64,000 bases of DNA from Microplitis mediator (Eukaryota > Arthropoda > Insecta > Hymenoptera > Braconidae). How positions within the stretch are numbered: the stretch's first letter is position 1; each line of letters starts with the position of its first letter. The translations under genes and the position numbers were made by a program. Where the stretch lies: the NCBI RefSeq assembly GCF_029852145.1, contig NC_079977.1, positions 17,059,948 to 17,123,947 on the forward strand. The letters are read 5' to 3'. Under the pieces are notes generated by a model. It saw only the letters and a list, made by a program, of their open reading frames with translations. It made no database searches and was not told the DNA's origin. Positions 46,801 to 57,769 of this stretch are shown in pieces.

Positions 46801-47953
46801 AGTCACAAAAATTAAGGGATAGAAAAAAAATCCGAAATTTTCAGGTGATTTTCAACATGCTGTAACTTGGTGAAAAATGGTCGTATAAGAAAATTAAAAA
46901 AAGCGAATTGTAGCCTCAAGTTTCCAGTTTCCAGATCTGGACCTCAAAATTTTTTATCATGTACGGTTCCGGAGTAATCAAAAGAAAACCAACGAAAAAA
47001 AAATTTTCAAAATTTTAGCTGGCCTTTCAATACCTTTATGGGCGTCAATAAATTTTTTTGAATAATCCGACCGTATGACTTTTCTAGCAAATTTTATGCC
47101 CTTCATTTTGGCGACCTAAAAAAGTCTCTACGACAATTTGGCGCCGAGTTATTATTGATCAAAACAAAAAAGTTCATTTTCGCTTTGATAATCAATAACT
47201 CCGGATGTATTGGTCGTACAGAGAATGGAAGCAGGGTTTTAAGAACTGGAAAACATTCTCTATAAGGCAAAATTAGTTGCATTTGATAGAAAAATTTTTT
47301 TTAAAGCGATATTGTTTAGTAAAAAAACAGGTCAAAATTCACAAATTTAAAGATATTCGGAAATCTTGCTATAACTTTGGATACATCGGATGAACAAAGG
47401 ATATCTTCGTCTTTTTTTCAACCTCAAAGTGTCCTGAAAAAACCCTGAAAATTTCAAATCGCTGCGATTTTTCATTCTTAGTGCCCCGAAGCTTTAAATT
47501 TATCGATTTTGTCAAAAATCACCATAATTGTTAGTTTCTCGGTTTTTGTTCATTTTTTCGATTTGAAAATGTTTTTTTTATCGATAATCTTCATTTCTTC
47601 GATCAAAACGATTGATTATCGAGAAAAATTGAAAAAAAAAAATTTTTTTCCAAAAATTTTTTTTTTCAAAAATTTTTTTTTTTCTAAATTTTTTTTTTGT
47701 TGTATCTGCAATGATTTATCATTGTCAAAAAAAATTCCTTAATTTTTTTTACCACCGGCATTAGAGTTACCCAAAGCGTATGTTTGTTAAGTTGACATTT
47801 AAAGCAGATGCAGTTACAGCGGTAAAAAAAAATTGAGGAATTTAATTTAATTTAATTTTCTTATACGACCATTTTTTCACCAAGTTACAGCATGTTGAAA
47901 ATCACCTAAAAATTTCGGATTTTTTTTCTATCCCTTAATTTTTGTGACCAGTG
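46801..47953. mobile_element. Tc1/mariner-like MITE with about 100-bp inverted ends (CACTGGTCACAAAAATTAAGGG)
   Basis: The left arm (46801-46898) lacks the first bases and starts AGTCACAAAAATTAAGGGAT. The right arm ends CACTGGTCAC (inverted), followed by TA. Arms agree almost throughout, including TCAACATGCTGTAACTTGGT. No intact transposase; the interior is low-complexity TTTTTTCAAAAA. Confidence 0.7.
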
Positions 47954-47965
47954 TATTAATCATTA

Positions 47966-48868
47966 CACCGGCACACAAAAAAAAAAAAGTTGTCTGTACT
48001 TGGGACGCGCCACATATATTCCCATGTAATTTGACCCGCTGAACCCGAATTTGAGGTCCGTTTGGCCCCTACACCCTAGGATTTTGAGAAAACTGTAAAA
48101 AACCGAAAAAAAACGGGAAAATTGGCGGTTTTGGTGATTGAAAAATTTTTTTAGATTCTAACTATGCATGATTTTCATGTATTTCGATCTGCTTTATACT
48201 TATCTGAAGTGTACTCAGACCAGCAGCCATTAAAAGTCTAAGTAAATCCCGAAAAACCCTTGAAAATTGCGAAAAAAAACAAAAAATTCCCAATATTGTG
48301 ATAAAAAAAAAATGTATTGAGCTAAATAAATGATGATTTTCATGTAGGTTTATCGACGACATATAAATCTCCAACTTTTATAACTCAGACGTCTCGAAAA
48401 CATCAAACAAATGTGCAAAAAACTCCGAAAACTGGAAAAAAATCAAATGTAATATAATAAAAATCGAGTTATTATTCAAAATAAATAAAAAAAATCATAT
48501 CATTCGATCTGTGGTGCATAAAAAAAAAGTATTTCGTCTTAAGACTTAAAAAAAATTAATTTTTTCGGAAAATATCATTAAAACCCTTTGGATTTGAATT
48601 TTAATTCGTTCTCCGCTTATATCTCACCCTTTTATCTTCAAACGTCCTGCATAAAGGGTTTCTCTTTCGTTTCCTCTCTTCTTCGGGTAAATCTCTCTTC
48701 AGAGTCCAACAATGATCTGCCATCATATTTACATCCCACGTTCCTTGATATCGTTTTTCCATCACACTAATGTCTTGATGGAATCTCTCACCTTGCTCTT
48801 CACTAAAATCACCAAGATTTTCAGGAAAGTGTGAAAGATGAGAATGTAAATAGTGCAATTTTGTATTC
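47966..48868. repeat. Left inverted arm of the 4.3-kb transposon
   Basis: Matches 51367-52269 inverted. It contains the last about 90 codons of the transposase (minus strand) and 630 bp of non-coding sequence. Confidence 0.85.
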
Positions 48869-50572
48869 ATTAAGCAACCTAAAGTATTATAGTTGTATAA
48901 CAACTCGTCAACTAAAGTTGCGTAGTTATCACTTTTCGTATTCCCTAAAAATTGCTGTGATACTTCCTTAAAACTTCCCCAAGCTGCTCTCTCAATCTCG
49001 TTCATCTCATATTCAAGATTAGCATCCTGAATAGAGTCCGAATTTGGGGTCCATCAAAAATTCCTTCTTTTAATTTAGCGTCACTTATAGCTGGAAATTT
49101 TTCGCCCAAGTACTTAAAACAGTTTCCATCTTTATCCAGAGCTTTGACAAATTGCTTCATAAGGCCAAGCTTGATATGAAGTGGGGGCAGCAAGTACTTG
49201 GAAGGATCAATTAGAGATTGTCGCGTAACATTGTGAGAACCAGGATTCAAATTTGTTCTTGTTCGCCATTCTTTTTGAATGTAATGATTCTTTCGGTCTC
49301 GGCTATCCCACAAACATAAGAAGCAGGGGTACTTTGTGAATCCTGATTGTTGGCCTAGCAATATTGTTGCAATTTTCAGATCACCACAAACCTTCCATTG
49401 ACGTTCTGAATAGTTTATTTTATCTAATACAACCTGTAAATTGTCATAAGTCTCCTTTAGTTTAGTCGAATGAGCTACTGGAATCGGTGCCAATAAGTTT
49501 CCATTATGAAGAAGCACAGCTTTAAGACTTCGCCTAGAGGAGTCAATAAAAAGCCTCCATTCTTCGTCTTTGTAAGTGTTTGGCTTCAACTCATCGATCA
49601 GTCCTTTTACATCTGAACAGTACACAAATGAATTTTCGCTGTCTTTTGTAAAATACTTCCGGAACTCTTTTTCCCTATCACGATAAAAATAAGCTGTTGT
49701 ATTTTTAGCTAATAAATTTTTTTCCTTAAAGCTGAGACTAAATGTTCAGCTTTTACCTTAGATAGTCCTAAGTCTCGTACAAGGTCATTCAATTCAAGTT
49801 GATCGAAGACTTCAGGGTCTTTACTTCTAGGAACACCACTCGGGATGTATTCTTCATCCTCAGAATGGATCTCTTCGGGTTCAGGATCGATTTCTTCAAA
49901 GTTATCTTCAACTTCCATCTCTTCATGTTCATTCACTGGTTCAGGAGCTGCAGGTTCTTCGACATTCAAAACTTTTTCTGCTGGCACAACTGATGTTACG
50001 TTGGCATATTGAATTTTATGTTTGGTTGTCGAAGAAAAACCTGAAACTTCCGTCGTGCAAAAATAGCAGTTTTTTTGACTCGTTGGTGCAGACCAAATCA
50101 CAGGTTTTGAAAATTTCAAGCACTGTTTACTTTTCGTCTGCTCCCAACGAGTAAGCATCGTGTGACACCGATTGCAAAGTGAATGTGGTACCCAAGTTGC
50201 TTCCCAGTTCGTAATCTGGATACCGAAGCAGGTTTCGTAGACATTTTTCAATTTGTTTGAAAAAGATCTACGACTTTTCGTTACTTCAAATTCTCCACAT
50301 ATGTAACAGAAGCAATTGGAGTTTTTGTTACATATGTGAGAGACACTTCTTGTCATATTAAACGCTTCAGAAGCCAAGTCACCCACTAATGAAGAGCTGC
50401 AGTCACTTGATGACGACGCCTGCGAGCCTGCTTTCTCACTCTGACCAGACGCCGATACTGGGATTCCGGGTCCCTGCATCGTAAAACACTTATTACTTGT
50501 GCCTGCCATGACGGCATTCAAGCCGTTAACCCAGGGACTCTGCCAGACGGTCCTGTTGCCCGCCGTCACCAC
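48601..50572 (-). pseudogene. Transposase of the 4.3-kb element, two frameshifts
   Basis: Three frames run in order. First, 50572-49709, whose likely start is MAGTSNKCF near 50509; it has a Cys-rich part (CYICGEFE, PHSLCNRCHTML, CYFCTTEV), suggesting a zinc-binding N-terminus, then an acidic stretch and an EYIPSG segment. Second, 49720-49002 (FYRDREKEFRKYF, EWRLFIDSSRRSLKAVL, GQQSGFTKYPCFLCLWDSR, LLPPLHIKLGLMKQFVKALD). Third, 49005-48601 (NEIERAAWGSFKEV, FPENLGDFSEEQGERFHQDI, MMADHCWTLKRDLPEE). Frame breaks occur at about 49725 (A run) and at about 49030 (one base missing compared with the plus-strand duplicate). The protein is of a type widespread in animal genomes as multi-copy transposon ORFs. 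Catalytic residues cannot be assigned by eye. Confidence 0.75.
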
Positions 50573-50659
50573 GTGGAGGTGCCCTGGTTACAGGCACAAG
50601 CATTTAAGCAAGAAATCGATTCTGAGCCCAAAAAGTTCCTAGAAGTGAAAACCCTGAAA

Positions 50660-51634
50660 CATCAGCTTAAAGAAAAAAAAATTTATTAACTAAAAATACA
50701 ACAGCTTATTTTTATCGTGATAGGGGAAAAAAAATCTGATAACATTTTTAAAACGGCGAAAATTCATTAGTGGACTGTTCAGATGTAAGAAGTTTGATTG
50801 ATGAGTTAAAGTCGAACACTTTCAGGACGAGGAGTGAAAGTTTTTCATTGCTTTGTCTAAGCGAAGTCTCAAAGCACCGACTCCAGTAGCTCATTTGACC
50901 AAAAATCATTGAAAAGTTTGTGGTGATCTGAAAATTGCTACACTAGTTAAGCCAACAATCAGGTTCACAATATATCCCTTCTTGTATGTTTGTAGGATAG
51001 TCACGATCGGAAAATTCCCTACAGTAGAAAAGAACGGCCAACAAGAAAGAATTTGAATCATGGTTCTCACAACGTTATGCGAGAATTTCTCATTAATCCT
51101 TACAAGTACTTGCTGCCACCACTTTATATCAAGCTTGACCTTATGAAGCATTTTGTCAAAGCTCTCGATAAAAATGGCAACTGTGTTAAGTACTTGGACG
51201 AAAAATTTCCAGCTATAAGTGACAATAAATTGAAAGAAGGAATTTTTTATGTACCCCAAATTCGGACTCTATTCCAGAATGCTAATCTTGAGTATGAGAT
51301 GCACAAGATTGAGAGAGCAGCTTGGGGAAGTTTTAAGGAAGTATCTCGAAATTTTTTAGGGAATGTGAATACAAAATTGCACTATTTACATTCTCATCTT
51401 TCACACTTTCCTGAAAATCTTGGTGATTTTAGTGAAGAGCAAGGTGAGAGATTCCATCAAGACATTAGTGTGATGGAAAAACGATATCAAGGAACGTGGG
51501 ATGTAAATATGATGGCAGATCATTGTTGGACTCTGAAGAGAGATTTACCCGAAGAAGAGAGGAAACGAAAGAGAAACCCTTTATGCAGGACGTTTGAAGA
51601 TAAAAGGGTGAGATATAAGCGGAGAACGAATTAA
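50660..51634 (+). pseudogene. Inverted duplicate of the transposase 3' half
   Basis: Starts near AAATTTATTAACTAAAAATAC, corresponding to the region of the minus gene around 49720. 50660-51050 is riddled with stops. 51053-51634 is open (193 codons: HNVMREFLINPYKYLLPPLY through RTLFQNANLEYEMHKIERAA to the same C-terminus). An 85-bp deletion near 51366 removes the part that reads YATLVDELLYNYNTLGC in the left copy. Before that point it is visibly diverged from the left copy; after it, almost identical. Confidence 0.75.
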
Positions 51635-52269
51635 AATTCAAATCCAAAGGGTTTTAATGATATTTTCCGAAAAAATTAATTTTTTTTAAGTCTTAAGACG
51701 AAATACTTTTTTTTTATGCACCACAGATCGAATGATATGATTTTTTTTATTTATTTTGAATAATAACTCGATTTTTATTATATTACATTTGATTTTTTTC
51801 CAGTTTTCGGAGTTTTTTGCACATTTGTTTGATGTTTTCGAGACGTCTGAGTTATAAAAGTTGGAGATTTATATGTCGTCGATAAACCTACATGAAAATC
51901 ATCATTTATTTAGCTCAATACATTTTTTTTTTATCACAATATTGGGAATTTTTTGTTTTTTTTCGCAATTTTCAAGGGTTTTTCGGGATTTACTTAGACT
52001 TTTAATGGCTGCTGGTCTGAGTACACTTCAGATAAGTATAAAGCAGATCGAAATACATGAAAATCATGCATAGTTAGAATCTAAAAAAATTTTTCAATCA
52101 CCAAAACCGCCAATTTTCCCGTTTTTTTTCGGTTTTTTACAGTTTTCTCAAAATCCTAGGGTGTAGGGGCCAAACGGACCTCAAATTCGGGTTCAGCGGG
52201 TCAAATTACATGGGAATATATGTGGCGCGTCCCAAGTACAGACAACTTTTTTTTTTTTGTGTGCTGGTG
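51367..52269. repeat. Right inverted arm of the 4.3-kb transposon
   Basis: Reverse complement of 47966-48868. Small frames at 51465-51647 and 51861-52073 mirror those in the left arm exactly. Confidence 0.85.
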
Positions 52270-52274
52270 TTATC

Positions 52275-53310
52275 AAAAGTGTGTGTGTGTGTGTGTGTGT
52301 GCATAAACTCTTTGTAACTTTTTAACTAATAAATCGATTTGAATGGTTGAGGTGGCAATCGAAAGAGCTTGCTGGCCCACAACTTTCCTGGAAATTTCAG
52401 ATCATTTGATCAAGTAGACTCGAAAATATTGGCGAATTACGAAAAAAAAAATTTTTTTTTATAGTTTTTTAGTGATTTCTCAGAAACGACTTGAACGATC
52501 GACTTCAAAATCTAATCAGCTCTAGAACTTTATAAGCCGCGTCGAATGCGACATCAACCATCTCAATCGGTTAATTTGTTCGAGAGATATCGTTAGCGAA
52601 AGAAATGATAAAAAACGGTTTTTTCTATTATCTTTAAAGTGACTCATCCGATCAATTTCAAAATTTAATCAGCTCTAGAACTTAATAAAACGCGCTGATT
52701 GCCACCTCAATCGTCAAAATCGGTTGATTAGTTCAAAAGATATCGGCGCTGAAAAGTTAAAAAAATAACATTTTATGTTATTTTTTCCAGATAAATCAAA
52801 ATATAATATACTAAAATGTGTCTGAATTTATACCAACTCTTTCTCTTTATAGTCCCTTTCGATCATCAGATAACGTCATATAACTTGTTCTTTAGTTTTA
52901 AACATATTGTCAGCAAAAAATTGAAATAACCGAGTCTTTAAGATTTTTCTCGGATATTTCATATATTATTGCTCTGACCTAAGTCAAAACTCATTCAAAT
53001 CTTGATTTTGATCACTGACATTGATTTCTGCCTCAACACATGTACTTCAGAGAACATAATCGACAATAAAAATTTAAAAGCCGTTTCTTAATTAATGATT
53101 TTTGATTCTTAACTTTCAAATTCTAGCATAAAACGTCACTTGTTAGATCTTGAAAAGCTCATAAAAAAATGAATGCACGTAATAGCATTTTCGAGCTCGA
53201 AGAGCTCGAAAATATATTCACAGTGATGTTTTCAAGCTCCTTGAGCTCGAAAACAGCGGGAAGTTTTGGGGCTGGCCCGCAGGGCCAACCGACGCCCAGA
53301 TTTTTTTGTA
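52275..53310. repeat. Dispersed (TG)n...GAGCTC...GGGCTGGCCCGCAGGG repeat
   Basis: Begins with a (TG)n tract (52279-52301), then TAACTAATAAATCGATTTGAA-type sentences, TTTTCGAGCTCGAAGAGCTC words and GGGGCTGGCCCGCAGGGCCA near the end. Inverted relative to 33395-34188. No coding. Confidence 0.6.
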
Positions 53311-53883
53311 TAGCATTTTATTACCTGCAATATTAAAAACGATGTTAAATAATTTTATTACTTACAGAGATGTTTTTATTCAACTGCCAATGAACGATCA
53401 AATTGAAAAAATTTTTAATTTTATGGTTTTTCAAATGATAACTTCATAATTAGGTTTTTATTCATTAATCAATACACTCAATACATGAAAATCGTAGACT
53501 TATAATTTTTAATAATAAACAACACGAACTTTACTCCATGAAAGTGCACTTTCAACTATTAAGCAGCAGTTTAATTTTTTAAAGTTCAAATCCGTTATCT
53601 AACTTTAAGTTTCTGGAGGTTCAAATATTGATTTAAAGAAAAAAGTTAAATCAACATTTTTTGTTGTTAATTTTATGGTCTACGAAAAAAATTAAAGTTG
53701 TATTTTGTGTATCATTGATATTTATTGAGAGTTTGAATTATTATTTACTTAGTGACCAAAACTTGCAGATGACACTTTTTTTTGAATATTATCGAGTGCA
53801 ATTATCAAATCCACATGTAAGCCAATCAGTGAATACTAATTACGGATTTACTACTAATTTGAGACTTGGCTTCGAGATAACAA

Positions 53884-56800
53884 TCACTCACGGCTATTGA
53901 GAAGAACCATTCGCCCAGGAAAGAAAACAATTCTTGGTTGCGATCTCAATGACTTTTTATTCCCGAACCGTCGCCTTATCAGAACTTGTTTGCGAAGTTT
54001 TGAATATTTATGAAAGAGCAGTTCGATTGCAAAAATGACCACACTCCACAGTAAAATTACCCCAGTGAACATGTAACTGAACACCAAGTTATCAAAGTCA
54101 ATCTGCTCATATTTTTCTTTTGCTTTAATTTTATTAATCTTCTTTAATTTTTTCGAATATTCTTTGCTCGGTTTGTCCAAAAAATAGTCCGATAAGCCTG
54201 TTTCTACCAATAGTGCAGCAATTTTGTCCATTCTATCTTTTAGCGGCCAATCCTTCCTTGTCCAGTATGCGAAATATTTACTAAATATAACGTCTTTCGA
54301 AACATATAGGTGTTTTAATCTTAAAGCGTGATTTAATTGAACCCCAGTCACATCAATGCATGCAATAGTTGAATTTTCCTGAGCCCGATATGCGCATTCA
54401 TCAAGATCTGCAAAATTTGATGGATGCAAATATTTTTTGTCCTCATCAGTAACCCACAACTTTTCATTGATCATATCATTCTCTAAAAGACCGTCAAAAT
54501 ATACGTGATACTGATTGTCACGAAGATCTTTAAGCGACTCGACGTTACGTCGGATTGGTTTTGACAAAATTGCGGATATTTGTCCCTGAAACTCGGGCAT
54601 TATCGTAAATATAAATAGAAATCCGGAAAAGTAAATGATTCTCATAGACAAACGGTCCATTGGAGACATAACTCCCATGTTGGCCAACATCCTCACCACA
54701 TCCATAATACTCTCACTGATCCTGAAGGTATTGTTGATTAATATGACCGCTAATATCAATAACAGAAAAACAATTGAAAGAATAATAAATTGTAGATTGT
54801 AAGTTATTTCGCTGATTGCCGTCAAATAATTCGACTTTTTAGTCAATATCGAATATTCAAATAAAATATACTGTGTTATAACATCCGTAAACTCATAGTT
54901 AGTATCTGCTCATTGCGCTAGTCTATCGTAGGCATCATACTTTTTTCGTGCTAACCCGTCGATGTAACCATTATTCATCATATTTTTGGAAAAACCTTGC
55001 GAGAAGAAGTGGATTGAATATGTGGCATTAATGTATGGAAATAATGTGTATAATGTTGTTGATTTTTCATCTGTCATCAATTTCAGATAATTTTTTACCA
55101 TTGTTTCTTTTTTATCTAAAGTTGTATTTGGAAATTTCTCAAAAGATATTGTTTTTATTGTATGACCGTCTAAGTGTTTTGTTTTCTTAAAAATTATATC
55201 CTGACATATTTTATTACCTGTAATTGAATATATAAATATTGGATGTGTATGGACCATGTTCGAATCGAATCAAATATAACTATTTGATAATAATCCCGAT
55301 TAGAATTTCTTCCGGATTTGCCTGAAGTACCATAAGGACCTTATGAGGTTAATATAAGGTTTGCCTCATTAGGGCAAACCTGACAAGTTCCTTGTCAGGA
55401 CCTCATCAAGATATCCTTATTCAAAAAATGGTTATTTGCCATCAGGTCAACCTGACGAGTTCCTGACCAGGACCTCGTCAGGATATCCTTATTCAAAAAA
55501 AAGTCATCCCATTCCTTTAAATATTCTATTTACAGGCTAAAAATTATACAATGTATAAAAAAATATTATATAAAAATCACGTCAATCATTGCAGCACAGT
55601 TTTTTTACTTCTTCATCAGTTATTCTTTGACATCATAATGAATATTATATTTACACTTTCAAGATCACATCCCAGATAGCATTCAAGTCAGAATGACTGC
55701 TTTACGAAGTATTTTTGAAGGAGTCTTCAAGAAGTCTTATAATGACTTCTTAAAGGTGTCATTTTTAAGAACTCTAAATTAAGAGTTCTCGAAGACTTCA
55801 TAAATAAGACGTCAGTTTTGTGACGTCTTAATGTATTCTTTTTTTAACTTTTTTGAAGTCAAAATTAGGAACTCTTTAAGACGTCATGGTAAGTTTATTC
55901 TGAAGTCTAATTTGCGGAGTCAAAAAAAAGAACTCTTTGAAAACTCTTTTTAAAGACGTCTTACTGAGTTCGCTAGGTGGCGCATTCGACATCTCGAGAA
56001 CTTCTTAAAAACTTCTTTAACGTGTTTTTAAGACGTCCAAATCATAAATAAGAACTCATTCAGAACTCATCAAGACGTCATTTGCTATCTGGGATGTGTA
56101 TGTCAGCACAGTGGATAGCATCGAGGACTTTGAATCGGAAGGACGCAGGTCCGAGTCCAGCAGTCATCGGGATTTTTTCATCAATAAAAAATATGTTTAC
56201 TTCCTCTAATTAATGCTCTCAATACAATAGATAACATTCTCGATCGAATTAAAATTCTCTTATTTTTTTTTGCAATTTAATATTTTTTCAAAAATAATTA
56301 CTAATAAGGTAATCCTGATAAGGGTTTGATGAGGATATCCTGGTAAGGACCTGATAAGGCAATCTTGATGAGGATTCGATGAGGATTTTCTGGTAAGGTC
56401 CTGATAAGGCGATTCCGATAAGGACCTCAAGGGTCTTAAGCGTTACATCCATATCAGGATCCTCGTCAGGATACCCCGATCGGGACCTTATTTCAAATAA
56501 GGTTAACCCAAGAAGGACCTCGTCAGGCCTTTATGAAAAATTCTAGTCGGGTAAATTCGAAACGAATAATTCATTAAAATGAAATAATTCTAAAAATTTC
56601 AGATTATTCGTAACTTTTTGAATTACTTGATTCGAATCGAAAAAATTCTGATCAGCTTTCAAATATTTGATTATTATTTAATAGAAAGCTTGGTTTTCAG
56701 CGTATGAAAAAAATATTTTTTAGTAAATTTGTGTCTCAGCTCTATGACCCTTGGTCTGAAATTTGAATTATTGAAAAAAATATTACAACGTTTAGTCATT

Positions 56801-57749
56801 CAAAAGAAAATTATTGAATTATTTGTAAATTTTCAAATAAATAAAAAAGGTTTCCATTATTCAAAAACTTACAAAGTTCGAATCAAACAATTCGATTCAA
56901 ATAATTCGTAAGTTCGAACTCTTCACAGGCCCGTTATAAATACATATGTAAATATATAGCTCTAAATAAATTAAAAAATATATAAAACCCAATTGTTTTG
57001 AAAACAAATAAATACCTTCTGAATATTTTAGACTGTAGAATGTCCATTTCTTTTCGGCTTTATTCATAATCAGGTCACTAGCATCAACTGGGACCCACGG
57101 TGACGGAGCGTAATTTGTGAACGGATTCAAAGTGTAAACAATTGTCGAATCTCTGTCTTTGTTATAACACAAATAATATGCAGATAATAAATTATATTCC
57201 CACAGTAGTCCTAGCACGATTTGAGCATTGATACAAAGTGGATCTTTCGTCATGTCGAGAACGAAAAACGGAGACTTGATACTCCAGAATTTTGATTTCC
57301 TCAACTCTCCAATAAGCGCTGCCAGTTTTAGAAACGATTTAAATAAAAGGACATACGTCGGATAAGCAGGAATGTACCCTTCGATCTTCGTTGGTTTGAA
57401 ATCCTCGTCAATGATAATAAACGACGATTTTAAATCATTAATATCAGTTGGATTTTTAACGTTGTCATAGTCATTAATTAAATCAGCACTTATTATAATT
57501 GGATTTGAATTATTTGTGAAACATTTCTCCACTATTTTCCTCTATTGGTAACAATAAAAAATTTATTAACTAAACGCCATTTAGAAACAAATTTAGAGAA
57601 ATTAAATTAATAATAAAAATTACCGCATGGCTAATGAGACGTTTTGATGGATCGTCTTCTGATGGAGGTGCATAAATTTTTTCATTACTGCACGAAACAT
57701 TGACAATAAATAAACAATAATAAAACAATATTATTTTATTACACTCCAT
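53884..57749 (-). CDS. Divergent ionotropic receptor (IR) gene with one in-frame TGA
   Basis: Exons (minus): 57749-57624 (126 nt), 57541-57016 (526 nt), 55217-53884 (1334 nt); introns are phase 0 and phase 1, GT-AG. Total 662 codons. Signal peptide MECNKIILFYYCLFIVNVSC. The N-terminal region has LNPFTNYAPSPWVPVD, a motif typical of insect IRs. The S1-like segment is GNKICQDIIFKKTKHLDGHT. M1 is about residues 358-380, a short pore/M2 region follows, M3 about 409-430 (IIYFSGFLFIFTIMPEF), then the S2 ligand-binding half with Cys, and M4 about 598-625 (FTGVILLWSVVIFAIELLFH) before a basic tail. IRs are glutamate-receptor-related chemoreceptor channels in sensory-neuron dendrites. One TGA (54910-54912) interrupts codon ~320 between S1 and M1; the frame is open on both sides. 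It could be a recent pseudogene, an assembly error or a read-through receptor. Intron 2 (1.8 kb) holds MITEs. Confidence 0.8.
55671..56093. mobile_element. Nested MITE (CCCAGATAGC...GCTATCTGGG)
   Basis: Ends CCCAGATAGC inverted, flanked by ACAT and ATGT. The interior is made of AAGACGTC, AAGAACTC and GAGTTCTT units in both orientations. No coding. Confidence 0.7.
56103..56175 (+). other. tRNA-derived fragment
   Basis: CAGCACAGTGGATAGCATCG resembles a D arm with A box and GCAGGTCCGAGTCCAGC a T arm with B box, at the right distance; TTTGAATC lies at the anticodon position. Followed by GGGATTTTTTCATCA, which also follows the tRNA-like fragment at 62880-62940, suggesting a SINE-type family. A functional tRNA is unlikely. 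Confidence 0.45.
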
Positions 57750-57769
57750 TATTCTGACAGTATAACACA

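Larger units (their letters stand above)
47966..52269. mobile_element. 4.3-kb DNA transposon with ~903-bp inverted arms, TTA duplication (CMC-like?)
   Basis: The arms pair base for base (position sum 100235) from CACCGGCACAC at 47966 to about 48868 and from 51367 to GTGTGCTGGTG at 52269; one mismatch is seen among the parts compared. TTA flanks both sides (47963-47965, 52270-52272). CAC-starting ends plus a 3-bp duplication suggest the CACTA/Mirage/Chapaev group; this is tentative. It carries a broken transposase on the minus strand and an inverted duplicate of the transposase 3' half on the plus strand. Confidence 0.8.
55295..56551. mobile_element. MITE with CCCGAYTAGAATTT ends, in IR intron 2, split by further insertions
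   Basis: Left CCCGATTAGAATTTCTTCCG, right inverted TTATGAAAAATTCTAGTCGGG. Subterminal AGGACCTCATCAAGATATCCTT-type units occur on both sides (55340-55500, 56300-56520). The centre contains 55671-56093 and a tRNA-like fragment. Confidence 0.65.

Noticed and set aside
50906..51259. Minus-strand frame of 117 codons
   Set aside because: Antisense of the inverted transposase duplicate; no independent motif.
48162..52073. Two identical 70-codon and two identical 60-codon frames
   Set aside because: They sit in the two inverted arms and simply mirror each other; the 60-codon one is antisense to the transposase C-terminus.
54910..55257. A separate 115-codon gene starting at 55257
   Set aside because: The first 13 codons precede a good acceptor (TTACAG) and the frame joins exon 2 in phase and continues past one TGA into the receptor's membrane part.
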